A stretch of 64,000 bases of DNA from Cymbomonas tetramitiformis (GCA_001247695.2 LGRX02027141.1:1-64000), one strand, 5' to 3'; positions 9,162 to 19,884 are shown, counted from the first letter of the stretch. Numbers and translations are program-made. The notes: generated by a model from the letters alone, not told the origin.

Positions 9162-12100
9162 TTACTGCTCTTGAAAGGTCAAGGCCCCAGCTCCAAGCCG
9201 TTGTTCCCTAGTTAGTGACAACCCATGTGCCACAACCAGGTCCGTAGGTGAAGGCGGTACATCACAGTAGTTGGGCAATACCGTAGCGCAACACTGGTGG
9301 AGAAGACAGAATTGAAACTTGTGCTTTACCCACTGACCATTCACCTTGCGCCGACCCATGACCACCACCCTTGGGCCATCCTTTGAAAGGATGGGCTGGG
9401 ATTGCTTGTGGGTCTTCGCTGTCACGCAACCCTTGCGGGACTCGGAGGCCGCGCAACTTGCTTTCCTACCGGTACCGGGCACCACCATCCATTGCCCGTA
9501 GGCCAGTTCCTCACTCCCGACACGATCGCCGGTGGTGAGGCGGGATCCCAGCGCCGTTAAGATGTCGTCGATCTCCTCCGTGGTAAACCCCGATTGCACG
9601 TAAAATGCATGTCCAGGTTTGAACCCCGCGCGGAATAGGAGGGTGGACAGGCACAAGCAAAGCTTCACCGAAGTCGACCTTCCCACGCGAGTCATCGTTT
9701 GGCGCCATGAGTAGCATGAGCAGCTGATGCGTTGTTGCGCCGCCCGGGCCAGATGACCAAATATCACCCGCGAGGGTTCACCTCGACCAGAGGACAAGGT
9801 GTAACTGCGGTCCAGGAAGCCGTCGTGTCTTCCACGTGCGGTTAAACGGACGGTCGGTTGGCCAACCTGTATCACTTTCAAGCGCTTGTCAGGCTGCAAG
9901 AACATGCGAGCCAACATTTGCGCGTGGCCTTTCGTGGTGCTTGTCTGGTACCGCACCTCGTCCAAAGACCCGACGGACACGCGGCGAGTGTCCACGTAGC
10001 GATGTTCGGAATGAAAGTGCACCGCGGTCTCCAAATATTGCACCACGAGAGCCTCGTCCACCTCTTGGGAAGACTGCCAAACATAACGGGCGGCCGGGTC
10101 CTCGGTGTTTGGGTCGAACTGCCATTGGAACTCCAAAGGGTTCTCGAGGCATGCCCGCACCAACTTGATGGCCGGAGTCGGCGTTCCAGGCTCGTCGATC
10201 GTCACCCTAGTCTTAGTCCTCTTCCCCATCGATCGGACTTGGTTTGGTCGGTGACTGCGTGTCTCCGTCGTCACTGGACCAGGAGTGACATATATTTCAC
10301 GCACCTCCTCAAGGACGTCGTACGCGGTGTGGCGTGCGCGTTGCATGGCGGTGTACACCCTTCGCCGCTCATCGTAGAGGGTGTTCGTGCGGGAGTCCCG
10401 CTGGCTGTGGCCACCTTCTCCTACGTGCTCCAACCAGGCGGACTGAGTGATGTACGTCACGTTCTCCAGGTGCAAGAACTCGGAGGCCGGCAGATTCACG
10501 CCGATCAGTTTGCCGTCCTTGGAGAAGAGTTGCTCCGCCGGGTTAGCCCCTTTGCTTTGTGTGAAAAGCTGCAGGGTGCGTTCGCCTTCACCTTCGTAAA
10601 ATAAAACGAGCGAAGACAAAGAGGATTGCACGCTCTTGCTCTCTTGCTCCATGATGAAGTCGAAGAGGCGCGCACGTGCGTCCATCACACGTCTGGGGGC
10701 TTGTGCTTCGTACCACCGTGTGAACAGTGTCCGGAACTGGGTCTCCTCGAAACTCTTGTCCAAACACCGAGCGTGTATCCCCATGTTCGCAACGAGGTGC
10801 AAGTCACAGCCTTTCTCCAACGAGTTGCCCGCCTCGTCCCGCGTCATGTACTTCTTTCGGTCCTCCCGGCGCATGAACTTGTTGTAGTTCAAGCGGATGC
10901 CGATCCAGCCTCCGCCACCCGCGTCACGGACGAAACCGACGGGACGAAAGCAAATCTCACCTTTTGGGTTGGTCTTTACCCAAACCTCCTTGTCTCGATA
11001 TTTCGCGAAGTCGGCGTCCTCCATGGCCACCGTCCGGCAAGCGTAGTCGATGCCTTGCCACATCTTCTCCTCATCCACACCGCGTTCACCCGCCGGCAGC
11101 ACGAAGGTTGCTAGTTTTATCAACCCAATTCCGGGCACGACCGTTGCAACCTTCTCGACAACGCGACCGTTAATGCAGCTGTGGCCACCATCAGAACATG
11201 CGTAGCAACCGATGAACGGAGGCTTGCCGAGAATGCGGTCCATCAACAGCATGATCTTCGCGGGGGACCACGGCAAGTCCAGGGGGCACATGAACCAGTT
11301 CAGAGGTGCGGTGTCGAAAAGAAGAGTACGGTATCCCTTTGAGTCTAGGATCCGTTTCATTTCCTTGACCTCGTCATCAGCAGCACGCTCGGGGGCACGT
11401 TGAGTCGCACGGTGTTCTTTCATCACGTCGCGGACGGCGCGAGCGTCTTGCATTTCGCGGGCCACCTAAAATGGAACCATGCATTAAGAATAACATGTCC
11501 CCGACGTATAACGGAAAGGTAACACAAAAATAGGGCGATACCTTGTACACGTCGATGGGAGAGCCGTCCGGAGAGGAAAGCATCTTCTCGAAGGCAACCG
11601 TTGTGGCGGAGTTCTTCAGCTTCTCGGAAGTGAAGCGACCACCGAAAACGGGAAGGGCTTCTTTGATGGCGTCTTGGGTTTCTTTGGAAACAACGGCCTT
11701 CCCCTTTTTATCCATGGGTTGGCAGGCATGGGTGCCTTCGTGTCTAAAGAGCAGTAGGTGGCCTTCGGCTGCGGGAAGGTCGATGCGGACCAAAGTAGCC
11801 CGGGCACCACAGGTAATAACTTCCATGGGTTCTTGACACTTTTTGCATGGAGGGCCTTCAATCTGAAAGAAGAAAAGAAAAGCGTAAGGTCCTACTGGAA
11901 AAGTGGGGAAAGTGTACGGGAAAACCTTGGGATTAAAATACCTCAACGCCGAGGAAAGCGGAAGCGGAGCGTTTGCCACGTTGTTGAGAACTTGTCTGAA
12001 CGAACTCTTTGTCATGGGTTTTAAAGAAAGAGCACTCCGTATTCCTGCAAAGTTTTTCTCCAAGGCAGTTTTGAAGTCGAACTTGAGAGTTGCAGTCCTT

Positions 12101-12739
12101 GACAGCATCTTGTCGGGTTACCTCCGCCCAAGTTGTGGCGCAGGCGTGGGACCAAGAACGGTTCGTGACATGGAAGTCAAGTTTGTTCAGCGGTAGACCG
12201 CCCTTCCCGGTTGGTTTAGGAAGAGGTGAGGACATGTGGTGACCAAAAGTTACATTGCCATCGACGTCGAAGGGGACCTTGTTCACACGTTTGCAATCTG
12301 CGGGCCACTTAAAAGAAGAGGCGTGACTGGAAGTCGAGTCGGACTTGGAAAGGTTTGTCGAAGCGACGGACTCCGTGGGCTTGGGCTTCGTGTTTGGTGA
12401 GAACCGGGCAGTCTTGCACTCGCCGGTGTAAATAATGTCTTCTTCATCATCGCTGTCATCGCTTTCGCTGTCGCTTACCAAGATTGGCATGTTGTCGTCG
12501 GTAGGAGTACCGTACACATTGTGCAAGAAGCCCGCGTGAACGGGAAACAGGTCCAAAGAGCAAGCAACGGAGTCATCGTACTCAGAGGTGACGGAAAGAT
12601 CTTCTTTCTTGTCAAGACTAAAAACATTGCAAAGTGTGTCGCTAGTCACAAAAGGGTCTCCAAGATGCCAAACAATAGGAACTTCACGAACGACATCCCC
12701 GGTTTCAAGGCAGCGAAAAGTAACAAATTGAGTGGACAT
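9162..12739 (-). CDS. Mutator-like transposase, three exons, ~1,140 aa
   Basis: Start ATG is at 12739 (MSTQFVTFRC); an upstream in-frame ATG at 12775 is also possible. Exons are 12739-11942, 11862-11542 and 11465-9162; both introns are GT-AG (GTATTT..CTTTCAG and GTATCG..TTTTAG) and phase 0. Exon 1 has an acidic Ser/Asp tract and Cys residues; with exon 2 (CKKCQ, then RHEGTHAC) it resembles a FLYWCH/WRKY-GCM1-type zinc-binding DNA-recognition module. Exon 3 holds a MULE-like core: FVRDAGGGGWIGI followed by CDLHLVANMGIHARC (about residues 552-607), the usual D...C/H pattern, and a C-terminal SWIM-like finger (SCSC...KLCLCLSTLLF, about 955-983) in which CxC replaces the usual CxH. I cannot place all three acidic catalytic residues. 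The protein would cut and join the TIRs in the nucleus. Confidence 0.75.
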
Positions 12740-12775
12740 TGCATTAGCCCAAGGAAGTCGGTAAAATAAATGCAC

Positions 12776-13191
12776 TCCCGAAGTGAAAGTGTCGAGGAGA
12801 GGCCTTAAAAAACTCTAGTCGCCAAAATAAAAGGCGACGCCGAAATAAAATCGAGTCGAGGCGACGGCTGGGAAATTTTCGAGTCGAGTCGAGAACGACA
12901 CCGACCAAACGAGTCTAGCAGTTTCGGAAAGAGAGGCGAAGGAAAAAATCGAGTCGAGTGTCGAGTCGAGGCGAAACCTTCAAAATATTCGACTCGAGGA
13001 AACGCTTTGAAAATTTAAAAAAAAAATATCGAGGCGAAAAAATATCGAGTCGAGAACGACACTGACCAAAGGAGTCGACGTGTGTCGGAAAGAGAAGTCG
13101 AAGAAAACCTGAAGACAGTTGAGAGGTAGTAAAGAACTCTAGCCGCCAAAGAAAAAGCGCAAAGATTTAAAGTCAAAAGAAACAAGGAAAC
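12776..13191. promoter_or_regulatory. shared divergent promoter region with TCGAG repeats
   Basis: This ~415-bp gap separates the divergent transposase and ParB-methyltransferase starts. It is packed with TCGAGTCGAG-type repeats and contains two diverged tandem copies of a longer block: gagtcgagaacgacaccgac near 12882 and gagtcgagaacgacactgac near 13046, each followed by a ggaaagaga..gaa stretch; actctagtcgccaaa near 12814 matches actctagccgccaaa near 13137. The arrangement suggests a bidirectional promoter with repeated factor-binding sites. No TATA box stands out. Confidence 0.5.
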
Positions 13192-16100
13192 ATGCCTCCA
13201 AAGAAAGGAAGCACAAAGAAGTCCGGGGATGACAACACCGAAAGATTGGTATACGCTGACGTCATGGAGCAACGCTTTGTTGAGCAGAAGACGCTTAAAC
13301 TCGCTGACTGCTCTTTTAGCGACAACCCAAGAGGCCACAACCACAACGGTCTCAACGTGGAGAAGTCCGTTGAGAAAAACGGCATCGACCTTTCCCAAAC
13401 GATGATCTGGCGCCGCGCCAAAAAAGGAGATCCTAAGGCCCACGGGTAAGTTTCACTAAACCTTCTTGAAGAACTGCGCTGACAAAAGGTAAAAGAGACA
13501 AGTGTGAAAAAGCGTTCATCGATGAACGCTTTTTAAAAAACACTGCTAAAGAAACAAGTGTTTTGACCGGTTTAAAGAAAAGTGTTCATCGATGAACGCT
13601 TTCTTTATTTTGTTTCTGAAGCTTGAGTATTTTAAACTGTTTTTAAGAAAGCGTTCATCGATGAGCGCTTTTCTTAGCTTTCCTTGTATTTTTCCTAAAA
13701 CTTTGTGGTTTGGAGTTGCAAAAGCTGCGATATTTCTGTGTGATTCAGCTTTTTTCTCAGGAAAAATACAAGGAAAACTAAGAAAAGCGTTCATCGATGA
13801 ACGCTTTCTTAAAAAGAGTTTAAAATACTCAAGCTTCAGAAACAAAATAAAGAAAGCGTTCATCGATGAACACTTTTCTTTAAACCGGTCAAAACACTTG
13901 TTTCTTTAGCAGTGTTTTTTAAAAAGCGTTCATCGATGAACGCTTTTGCGTTCATCGATGAACGCTTTTCTTATTCAGCAAAAAAAGGTTAGTGCTTGAA
14001 CTCTTCTTGGTTTTGCATGGTGACTTTCTTCTTGTTTATTTGCTGTTCATCTGCAGGTCTACTGACTCCCTTCAGGACTCTTGCTCGAAAGAAGAACATG
14101 CGGTGTCAGAGCGAGTGTTGCTTGTAGATGTTACATGTTGCAGAGATCTGTTTAAAGGCGTGCGCGCCTTTCAAAGAAGACGTGCAATGAACCGAGAAGC
14201 TGAAAGAATTAGGATCAACAAAGAAATTACTAGACGTAGGCGTTGCATTTTAGACAGGGGGTTTTAAGCTAGTGTTGCTTGAAGAAGTTACATCCTCAGA
14301 AGACGCTGAGCGAAACGCAAAAAAACGTAGGATGGAATGTCCTTTGTGGATGCTAGACAGCCAGTGGTAGCTTTAGCTGAAGTAAACACTTTATATATTT
14401 TTTTATAAATAGTTTCTCTAACCCTTTAACCCATGTTCTTTGTCGTTTTAAATGGCGTGCTGTGTTTGTTTTTGTTTTCAGTAAGCGGTACATTGCCATT
14501 GACGGACATGGTAGGCACGAGTTTTTCACTCGTGCCTTCCAAGATGGCGCCGTGGTAGGCGGAAAAAAACTAGAGGCCCGGGACAAAAGGTTTCTGGAAT
14601 GCAACGTCATCGTGGTGTCGGAGGACATCACCAAGGAGGAGGTTACATGCCTCGCCCTCTCGCGCATCGTCCAGAACGAGAAGGGGTCCAAGAAAAAAAC
14701 TTTTTTCGACGACTACACCTCCTTCAAATGGCTGATGTCCTCCATTGACAAGACCGTGGCCAAACCACAGAAGTTGGTTGTTTTGTTCTCTCACATCGAC
14801 CCTTCGTTATACTCGTTGATGTTCTTCAAGAGGATGGCCCACATCCACGAAAAGGTGATCGGGCCCGACGAGCGGCTGGAGGCCTTGCTTCGCGAGAACT
14901 GCGAAGCTTTGGGGAAGGATTCCCCCTTCGGCTTCAACTCCTTGTTCGACAACAAGGAGTTCCAACGTCTTAATCCGACACAAAGATATCAGGTACGGTG
15001 GAAGCCGGTCTTTATTTTATTGTGTTACATGCAACCATCACGCCTGAAGACAAACACATGTCTCAGGTTTTCCTGAAAGTGAACGAGAACGTCAAGTTCG
15101 CCGTGAAGGACGAGAATGGCGAGCTCCACTTGAAGAAGAAGAAGCAATGCGCGACTTTGGGCTTCGTCGGAACCACACGCGCCTTCACGGACTTGTGTTC
15201 GTTTGTGCTGCTTCGTCAAGAAGTCCGCTCACAGCTAGAGCTTCAAAGCTCTAAGGGGAAGGCGAAAAAAACTGAAGAGGCGTCCAAGTTCTTGGAGGAC
15301 CTGAGCGCCGGAAAGTAAGTCCATCTACCACGGTTTGGTTAAAGCCGTGAACTATTTTTTTATGCGGAAAGGTGATGGGTGTTAAACTTTTGTTTACAGG
15401 TACGATGGTACTTTCTTCGACGCCAACGAGACTTGCTCCAAGACCAGTAACTTGCCTCGCCTGAACCGGGATGTTGAGCCGAAAGTCGTGCAGGACATGC
15501 TGAAGAAGCACAACGAGATGGTTGAGTGGGAGGAGACTGCTGTGGAGGCTCAGGAGAGTGGCGTCGAGACCCTTGCGGAAGTTGCAGCTGGTGACACGGG
15601 TGGGGATGTTGAAGAGGAAAAGGAAGAGACGCAGGAAGGTGCGTCGGTTGGGGATGATGACGAGGTAGGCGATGGGGATGAGGAGGTAGAAGGTGAGGAA
15701 CCGGTTGGTGAGGAAGATGGTCAGGAGAAGGAGGAGGAGGAGAACGAAGAGGAAGAGGAGGGCGATGAGGAGGGCGATGAGGAGGAGGATGGAAAGTTTG
15801 ACTTTGAAAAGGAGTCGGATGAGGTTCGTGAAACACGTGAAGATCGGAAGCGGAAGAGACAGGAAGTGGCGGATTGGTTTGCGGCGGAGGACGCGGGGGA
15901 ACATGTCCCAAAATCAAAGAAGCAGAGAAAGGATCTAACTAAGAAGAGGGCGGAGATGGGGAAGCTACGTCAAGAGTTGCAGGCCTTTGAGGAGGAGGAT
16001 GCCGCTTACGCGGCTTGGCTTAGCGACACGACAAAGGAGAAACAGAAGGATGAGCAGGACATGGAGGACGACCCGGCCCCCTGCGCGGAATGGATGAAGC

Positions 16101-17713
16101 CTTGGGTTGGGGTGTCGCGAGGGAACCCGGACTACGAAGGGTTGCGACAATGGAAGATGGCAGGCGGAACGCTCCGAAATGGAACGCAGCAGAAGGGACC
16201 GGTGAAGGAGAGCATTGAGATTGGGCAGTTCTTGAAGATGAATGAGGAGGCGTTGAAGCCTGGTGTACGGCATCATGTGCACAATATTGTGTCCGTGGAG
16301 GTGCCGAAGGTGGTAGCGGTGAAGAACCGTGGCGTGACGCGTGGCACGAAGGTGAAGGATGAGAAGGTGGAGTACGTCTTGGAGTTAATCCATCAACACG
16401 GACATGCCGAGTCTGAGAAGTTGTTGGTGTTGACATCGGTTGCCATGAACTCCCAAGGCATCCCGCTGTTGCAGCTGTACTTCGGCGAAGCTCTCGGGGC
16501 CATGGACGTCATCACGCACAACGCGGCGGAAGATAAGTTTTGTGTGGCGGCGGTCATCACGGATGTTCCGTGGGGCCATGAGAGCAAGACCGGGTACAAC
16601 ACGAAGGTGGATTGGGATGCGTTCGCAGTCAAGTTGGACGAGCTGTGCGCGAACAACGATGGCATGTCGGAGGTTCATAAATACGCCGATCTGGGAAAGG
16701 TGGACGGAGACACCATTGTGTGTGCCTTAGGCGACAGTGAAGCCCTTCGAGCTTTGGAGGCGGGCTGGAAGGCGTTGAAGCACCCGGTAGGATCGCTGTA
16801 ACACTTGTTGCTTTGAAGGCACCCTTTTATTTTGGTTTTTTTTGTTACGTTTCTTAAAGGGAGGGAAAAGGGGGGAAGGATCACAGGTGTACAAGACAAT
16901 GCCGGGGTACATCGTGACGGAGGGGAACCGCAACAACGCGACTTTCACGAACACTCCAAAGTCCGTGGGACACCAGTACACGACTTTTGCACGGAAGCTG
17001 GAGGCTCCGAAGTTGGACTTCAAGACCAGCATCCAAACCAGGGGGCAGCAATGTAAGGACCTTGACTATGATTATTATCCGCTGAATTGTTGGACTGGAA
17101 ACATTTTGCGTGCCCTAAGTTACCAAGAGGTGAAGGCTTTTGAGAAGGCCTTGGAAAAGCACCTGGCTGAGAGCTGGGAACCAAGCTGGAAGGAAATGGA
17201 TGAGGAGCAGAGGATGGACATCGTCCAGACCGAGGTAGAACATCAGGCACGACCTTTCCAAGCGGTTCAAGTGCAGGATACCTTCAAGCACGATTGCGCC
17301 GTAGTGGGATGCTTGAAGGGCGGTAAGCCCTGCGAAGAGCATGGCAAGACCTTGGTGGTGGGACAGAAAAAGGTGGAGCTCATGGAGCTGTTGGTGGAGC
17401 GGTACACAACCGACATCGACATGGTGGTGCTGGACCCGTTCATGGGAAGTGGTGCGTGTCATTGTGGATGCATTGGTTTTGCCGCGAGGGACACGCCGGG
17501 GTATTGAAAGATGTTAAGTGTTCCGCAGGAACCACTGGGATTGGAGCGCTTCGCATGGGACGCGCCTTCATCGGCGTGGAGAGGAAGCGTGCAAACTTCA
17601 TTAGCGCGGTGCACTATTTATCTCACGCGGTGTTCTGCTGCGCGAAGCGCCATGTGGGGGATCTTGGATTGAGTGAGCCGTACCGGAAGATGAAAGTGAC
17701 AAACGTGAAGTAG
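13192..17713 (+). CDS. ParB-like domain fused to beta-class DNA methyltransferase, six exons, ~1,058 aa
   Basis: Exons: 13192-13445, 14482-14992, 15067-15314, 15400-16786, 16860-17451, 17529-17713; all introns are GT-AG and every junction keeps phase (exon 5 could instead start at 16887, also in frame). Exons 1-2 give a ParB/Srx-like fold: LADCSFSDNPRG, a helix with EKSVEKNGIDL, then RYIAIDGHGRHEFF (the GERR-like box) and LALSRIVQNE (resembling the ENxQR box). Exon 4 has a long Glu/Asp tract followed by NLS-like clusters (EDRKRKRQE, KSKKQRKDLTKKR). VITDVPWG (end of exon 4) fits motif IV (DPPW-like), and VVLDPFMGSG joined by splicing to TTGIGALRMGRAFIGVE is the SAM-binding motif I. Motif IV before I defines the beta class (N6-adenine or N4-cytosine). 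ParB-methylase fusions are known from phage and bacterial genes; this one has eukaryotic introns. Confidence 0.8.
13514..13963. repeat. cluster of seven GTTCATCGATGAAC palindromes in intron 1
   Basis: Exact copies lie at 13514-13527, 13584-13597, 13789-13802, 13858-13871, 13928-13941 and 13950-13963; 13653-13666 has one mismatch (gttcatcgatgagc). Several are extended to a ~22-bp palindrome by AAGC/GCTT flanks. Four more exact copies lie in the TIRs (8231, 8618, 19114, 19502). Size, symmetry and clustering resemble bacterial parS sites (inference), and the host gene encodes a ParB-like protein. The central ATCGAT could also be a methylation target. Confidence 0.85.
13545..13922. repeat. ~170-bp-arm inverted repeat carrying the palindromes
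   Basis: The left arm (about 13546-13705) and right arm (about 13755-13921) are complementary almost throughout: tgttttgaccggtttaaaga at the outside pairs with tctttaaaccggtcaaaaca, and ttccttgtatttttcct at the inside pairs with aggaaaaatacaaggaa. The loop is about 50 bp. Symmetric palindromes inside a larger hairpin mean each site has a partner on the other arm. A transcript of intron 1 would fold into a long double-stranded stem. Confidence 0.8.
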
Positions 17714-17724
17714 AACATCGAAAG

Positions 17725-17980
17725 TTCGTGAATGTTAGTTAGGGATCTTGGCGGGGAAAGAAGTATGTTTTGAACCTAACTGGGGGGCCGGCCACCCGGA
17801 CTTGTGGTTAGTAGTGGTCCGCGAAAGCACGTGAAAAACCAATGGAGAACGTAGTTGGTCAATGCACGAAGACGAGTAGGCGATGGGGCGAAGGGCACTA
17901 GAAAAGGTGAAGTCGTGTTAAACTCTGGAGGCAAAACATGCGCGCCGGTAACTTTGTTTTGAATATTGATTTGAAGCTGT
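17725..17980. repeat. right subterminal inverted repeat
   Basis: This is the inverted partner of 8795-9045, beginning 12 bp after the methyltransferase stop codon. The match includes gttagttagggatcttggcg, ctggggggccggcca and gtggtccgcgaaagcacgtg, ending with ttgaatattgatttgaagct. Confidence 0.85.
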
Positions 17981-18250
17981 ATATTTCATGTGATGTTAAG
18001 AGCGAAAAGTGTATTTATAAACGGTGACGGAAATATTTCCTTTAGCACATTTAGGGTGTAAGTTGAATCAGGGTGTTATAAAGGTTTGTTTAATGACAAG
18101 ATTCGAGATGTCCACACACTCGTCATGAACACGGCAAGAATAAACACTTACACACTTTTCTACGGCAAGAAAATAAGCACATCAAGTATACCAGTTCTCA
18201 ATAACGACAACTTGTAATATACGAAAGACTAGTGGTTGAATGTAAAGTTT

Positions 18251-18788
18251 ATCTACAAACTATAAAGGTCACCAGCACGGTCCGGGTAGTCTTCATCGCG
18301 CTCCACCAATTTAAAAACTAAATGAGACCGGACGTCTCACAACTGCATGCGGTAGCGAGTTGCTCAAAACGTTCGGAGTTACCGAACGGCCTACAACAGT
18401 TACAGGTCGGCTGAGTCCAGCGGCGGGGACACTCGAGCATATAAAAAAGCGTCCAATGAGAGCCTGGAGTCCCGCCAGGAATGTCAGCAGGCACAACCAT
18501 GGTCCGCGGGGTAATCCACTCGTTACCAGCACGGTCGGGGTATTCTCCATCGCGCGCCATCAATTCAAAAACTAAAAGAGACCGCGTGCGACGAACGAAG
18601 CGCCAACTGGCGAACCCATGGTCTCTTCTTCCACGTTCCATGTTGCGCACGTTGTAATGTGTCGAAAGGCGCCACTGCTCAAGCTGACAGTCATTGCAGC
18701 GCAAGTGTTGAATGTGGTGGGTTGCAATCATCTCACGGTCATGAGGTCCGGCAACAAAGTAGTCAACAAACTTGTAAACGGAAGGCAT
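18251..18788 (-). CDS. unrecognised Cys-containing cargo ORF with internal duplication
   Basis: Minus-strand frame from ATG 18788 to 18318 (156 codons, MPSVYKFVDYFVAGPHDREM). It contains LRCNDCQLEQW, ECPRRW and TCNCCRPF, which could form a small zinc-binding unit. A ~55-bp stretch is duplicated: RSLLVFELMARDGEYPDRAG near 18530-18585 is repeated as RSHLVFKLVERDEDYPDRAG near 18276-18330 in another frame after the stop, so a second exon or a frameshifted duplicate is likely. This ~950-bp insert occurs only on the right side of the transposon, between the subterminal and terminal repeats. I recognise no family. Confidence 0.45.
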
Positions 18789-18954
18789 GTTGTCGTGAGA
18801 CTTTTAATTGTTCGGTGTAGGTTTTTAAGGGTTTACGCGTTTAATGTTTTTAGTCCGCGTTTGTGCTTTATTTAAGAGAAGTCCTGGCGCGCGTCGTAAA
18901 CTCGAGTTGGCGAGCTAGCGGTTGTAGGTTGTTTTATGCCTGGAATAAGATATA

Positions 18955-19873
18955 AAAAAACGGGGCAAACCCCCCCAAAAAATAGGGACGAAGTGAACAA
19001 AAAATATTCCTGAAATTGCAAAAAAATCGGGGTTTTTTGAAGAAAATTCAAAAATTTTAGAAAACCCCCAAAAAGGCCTGAAATTCATATAAAACTAGAA
19101 AAAAATAAAAGGGGTTCATCGATGAACACCCAAAAACATATTTCATAAAAATCAGACGTATAAAGTGTGATTTTGCTACCGAGTTTCGAAAAAAAATTTG
19201 AAGCTGGAGAATGCGTGAAATATGGTACAAATTCAATGGAAAATTTTTGTTTTCTTAACACAAAAAACCCCATAAACTTTCCTTAATTCAGGCTGACAAA
19301 GATGATTTTTTTAGTTAAAATCAGGAATATTTCTTAAACCCTAAAACAACCGGGAAATTAAATAAAATTACATTCAACTCGGGAAAATCTTAAACCCTAG
19401 ATTCGGTCAAATTTTCAATTTTTTCAGGGCCTCCCCTTGTAAAACTCCCCAACACCCAAAAAGGCCCGAAATTCATATAAAACTAGAAGAAAAAAAAAGG
19501 GGTTCATCGATGAACCCCCAAAAACATATTTCATAAAAATCAGACGTATCAAGTATCATTTTGCTACCGAGTTTCGAAAAAATTTTGAAGCTTAAAAAGG
19601 CGTAAAATATTGTAGAACTTCAATTAAAAATTTATGTTTTCTTAACACAAAAACCCCATAAACCTTCCTTATTTCAGGCTGAAAAAGATGATTTTTTTAG
19701 TGAAAATCAGGAATATTTCTTAAACCCTAAAACAACCGGAAAATTAAATAAAATTACATTCCACTCGGGAAAATCTTAAACCCTAGATTCGGTCAAATTT
19801 TCGATTTTTTTAGGGCCTCCCATTGTAAAACTCCCGAACTCCCGAAACTCCCAAACTCCCCAATTGCGTTTGG
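18955..19873. repeat. right long terminal inverted repeat
   Basis: This arm mirrors 7871-8790 with two tandem units, ending with ctcccaaactccccaattgc and then tttgg before the TGAAGTGGCGC duplication at 19874. Two palindromes lie at 19114-19127 and 19502-19515. The outermost unit is closer to its left-hand counterpart than the inner one. Confidence 0.85.
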
Positions 19874-19884
19874 TGAAGTGGCGC

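Larger units (their letters stand above)
7871..19873. mobile_element. giant Mutator-like TIR transposon carrying a ParB-methyltransferase gene
   Basis: The element is bounded by an exact 11-bp duplication, TGAAGTGGCGC, at 7860-7870 and 19874-19884. Its ends are inverted copies (ACACATTTGGGGAGTTTGGG on the left; ACGCAATTGGGGAGTTTGGG on the right, minus strand). Removing it with one duplication copy joins the host gag frame as APL/QSARVTTTAD. An 11-bp target duplication, long TIRs and a transposase with a MULE-like core and SWIM-like finger point to the Mutator superfamily. It contains a transposase gene (9162-12739, minus), a ParB-methyltransferase gene (13192-17713, plus) and a Cys-containing ORF (18251-18788, minus). 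The 11 copies of GTTCATCGATGAAC in the window are all inside it. Confidence 0.82.

Noticed and set aside
9162..12739. KDZ (Kyakuja-Dileera-Zisupton) transposase
   Set aside because: KDZ elements make shorter (about 8-bp) duplications; the 11-bp duplication, MULE-like core and SWIM-like finger fit Mutator better.
13514..13963. CRISPR array
   Set aside because: The repeats are palindromes at irregular spacing with no unique spacers, and the setting is eukaryotic.
15251..15917. Leu/Pro-rich minus-strand frames opposite exon 4
   Set aside because: They are the complement of the Glu/Asp codon tract in the methyltransferase gene.
13192..17713. A bacterial plasmid or phage contig with a parABS locus
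   Set aside because: The gene needs five GT-AG introns to be read, there is no ParA-like ATPase nearby, and the element sits inside a eukaryotic gag element.
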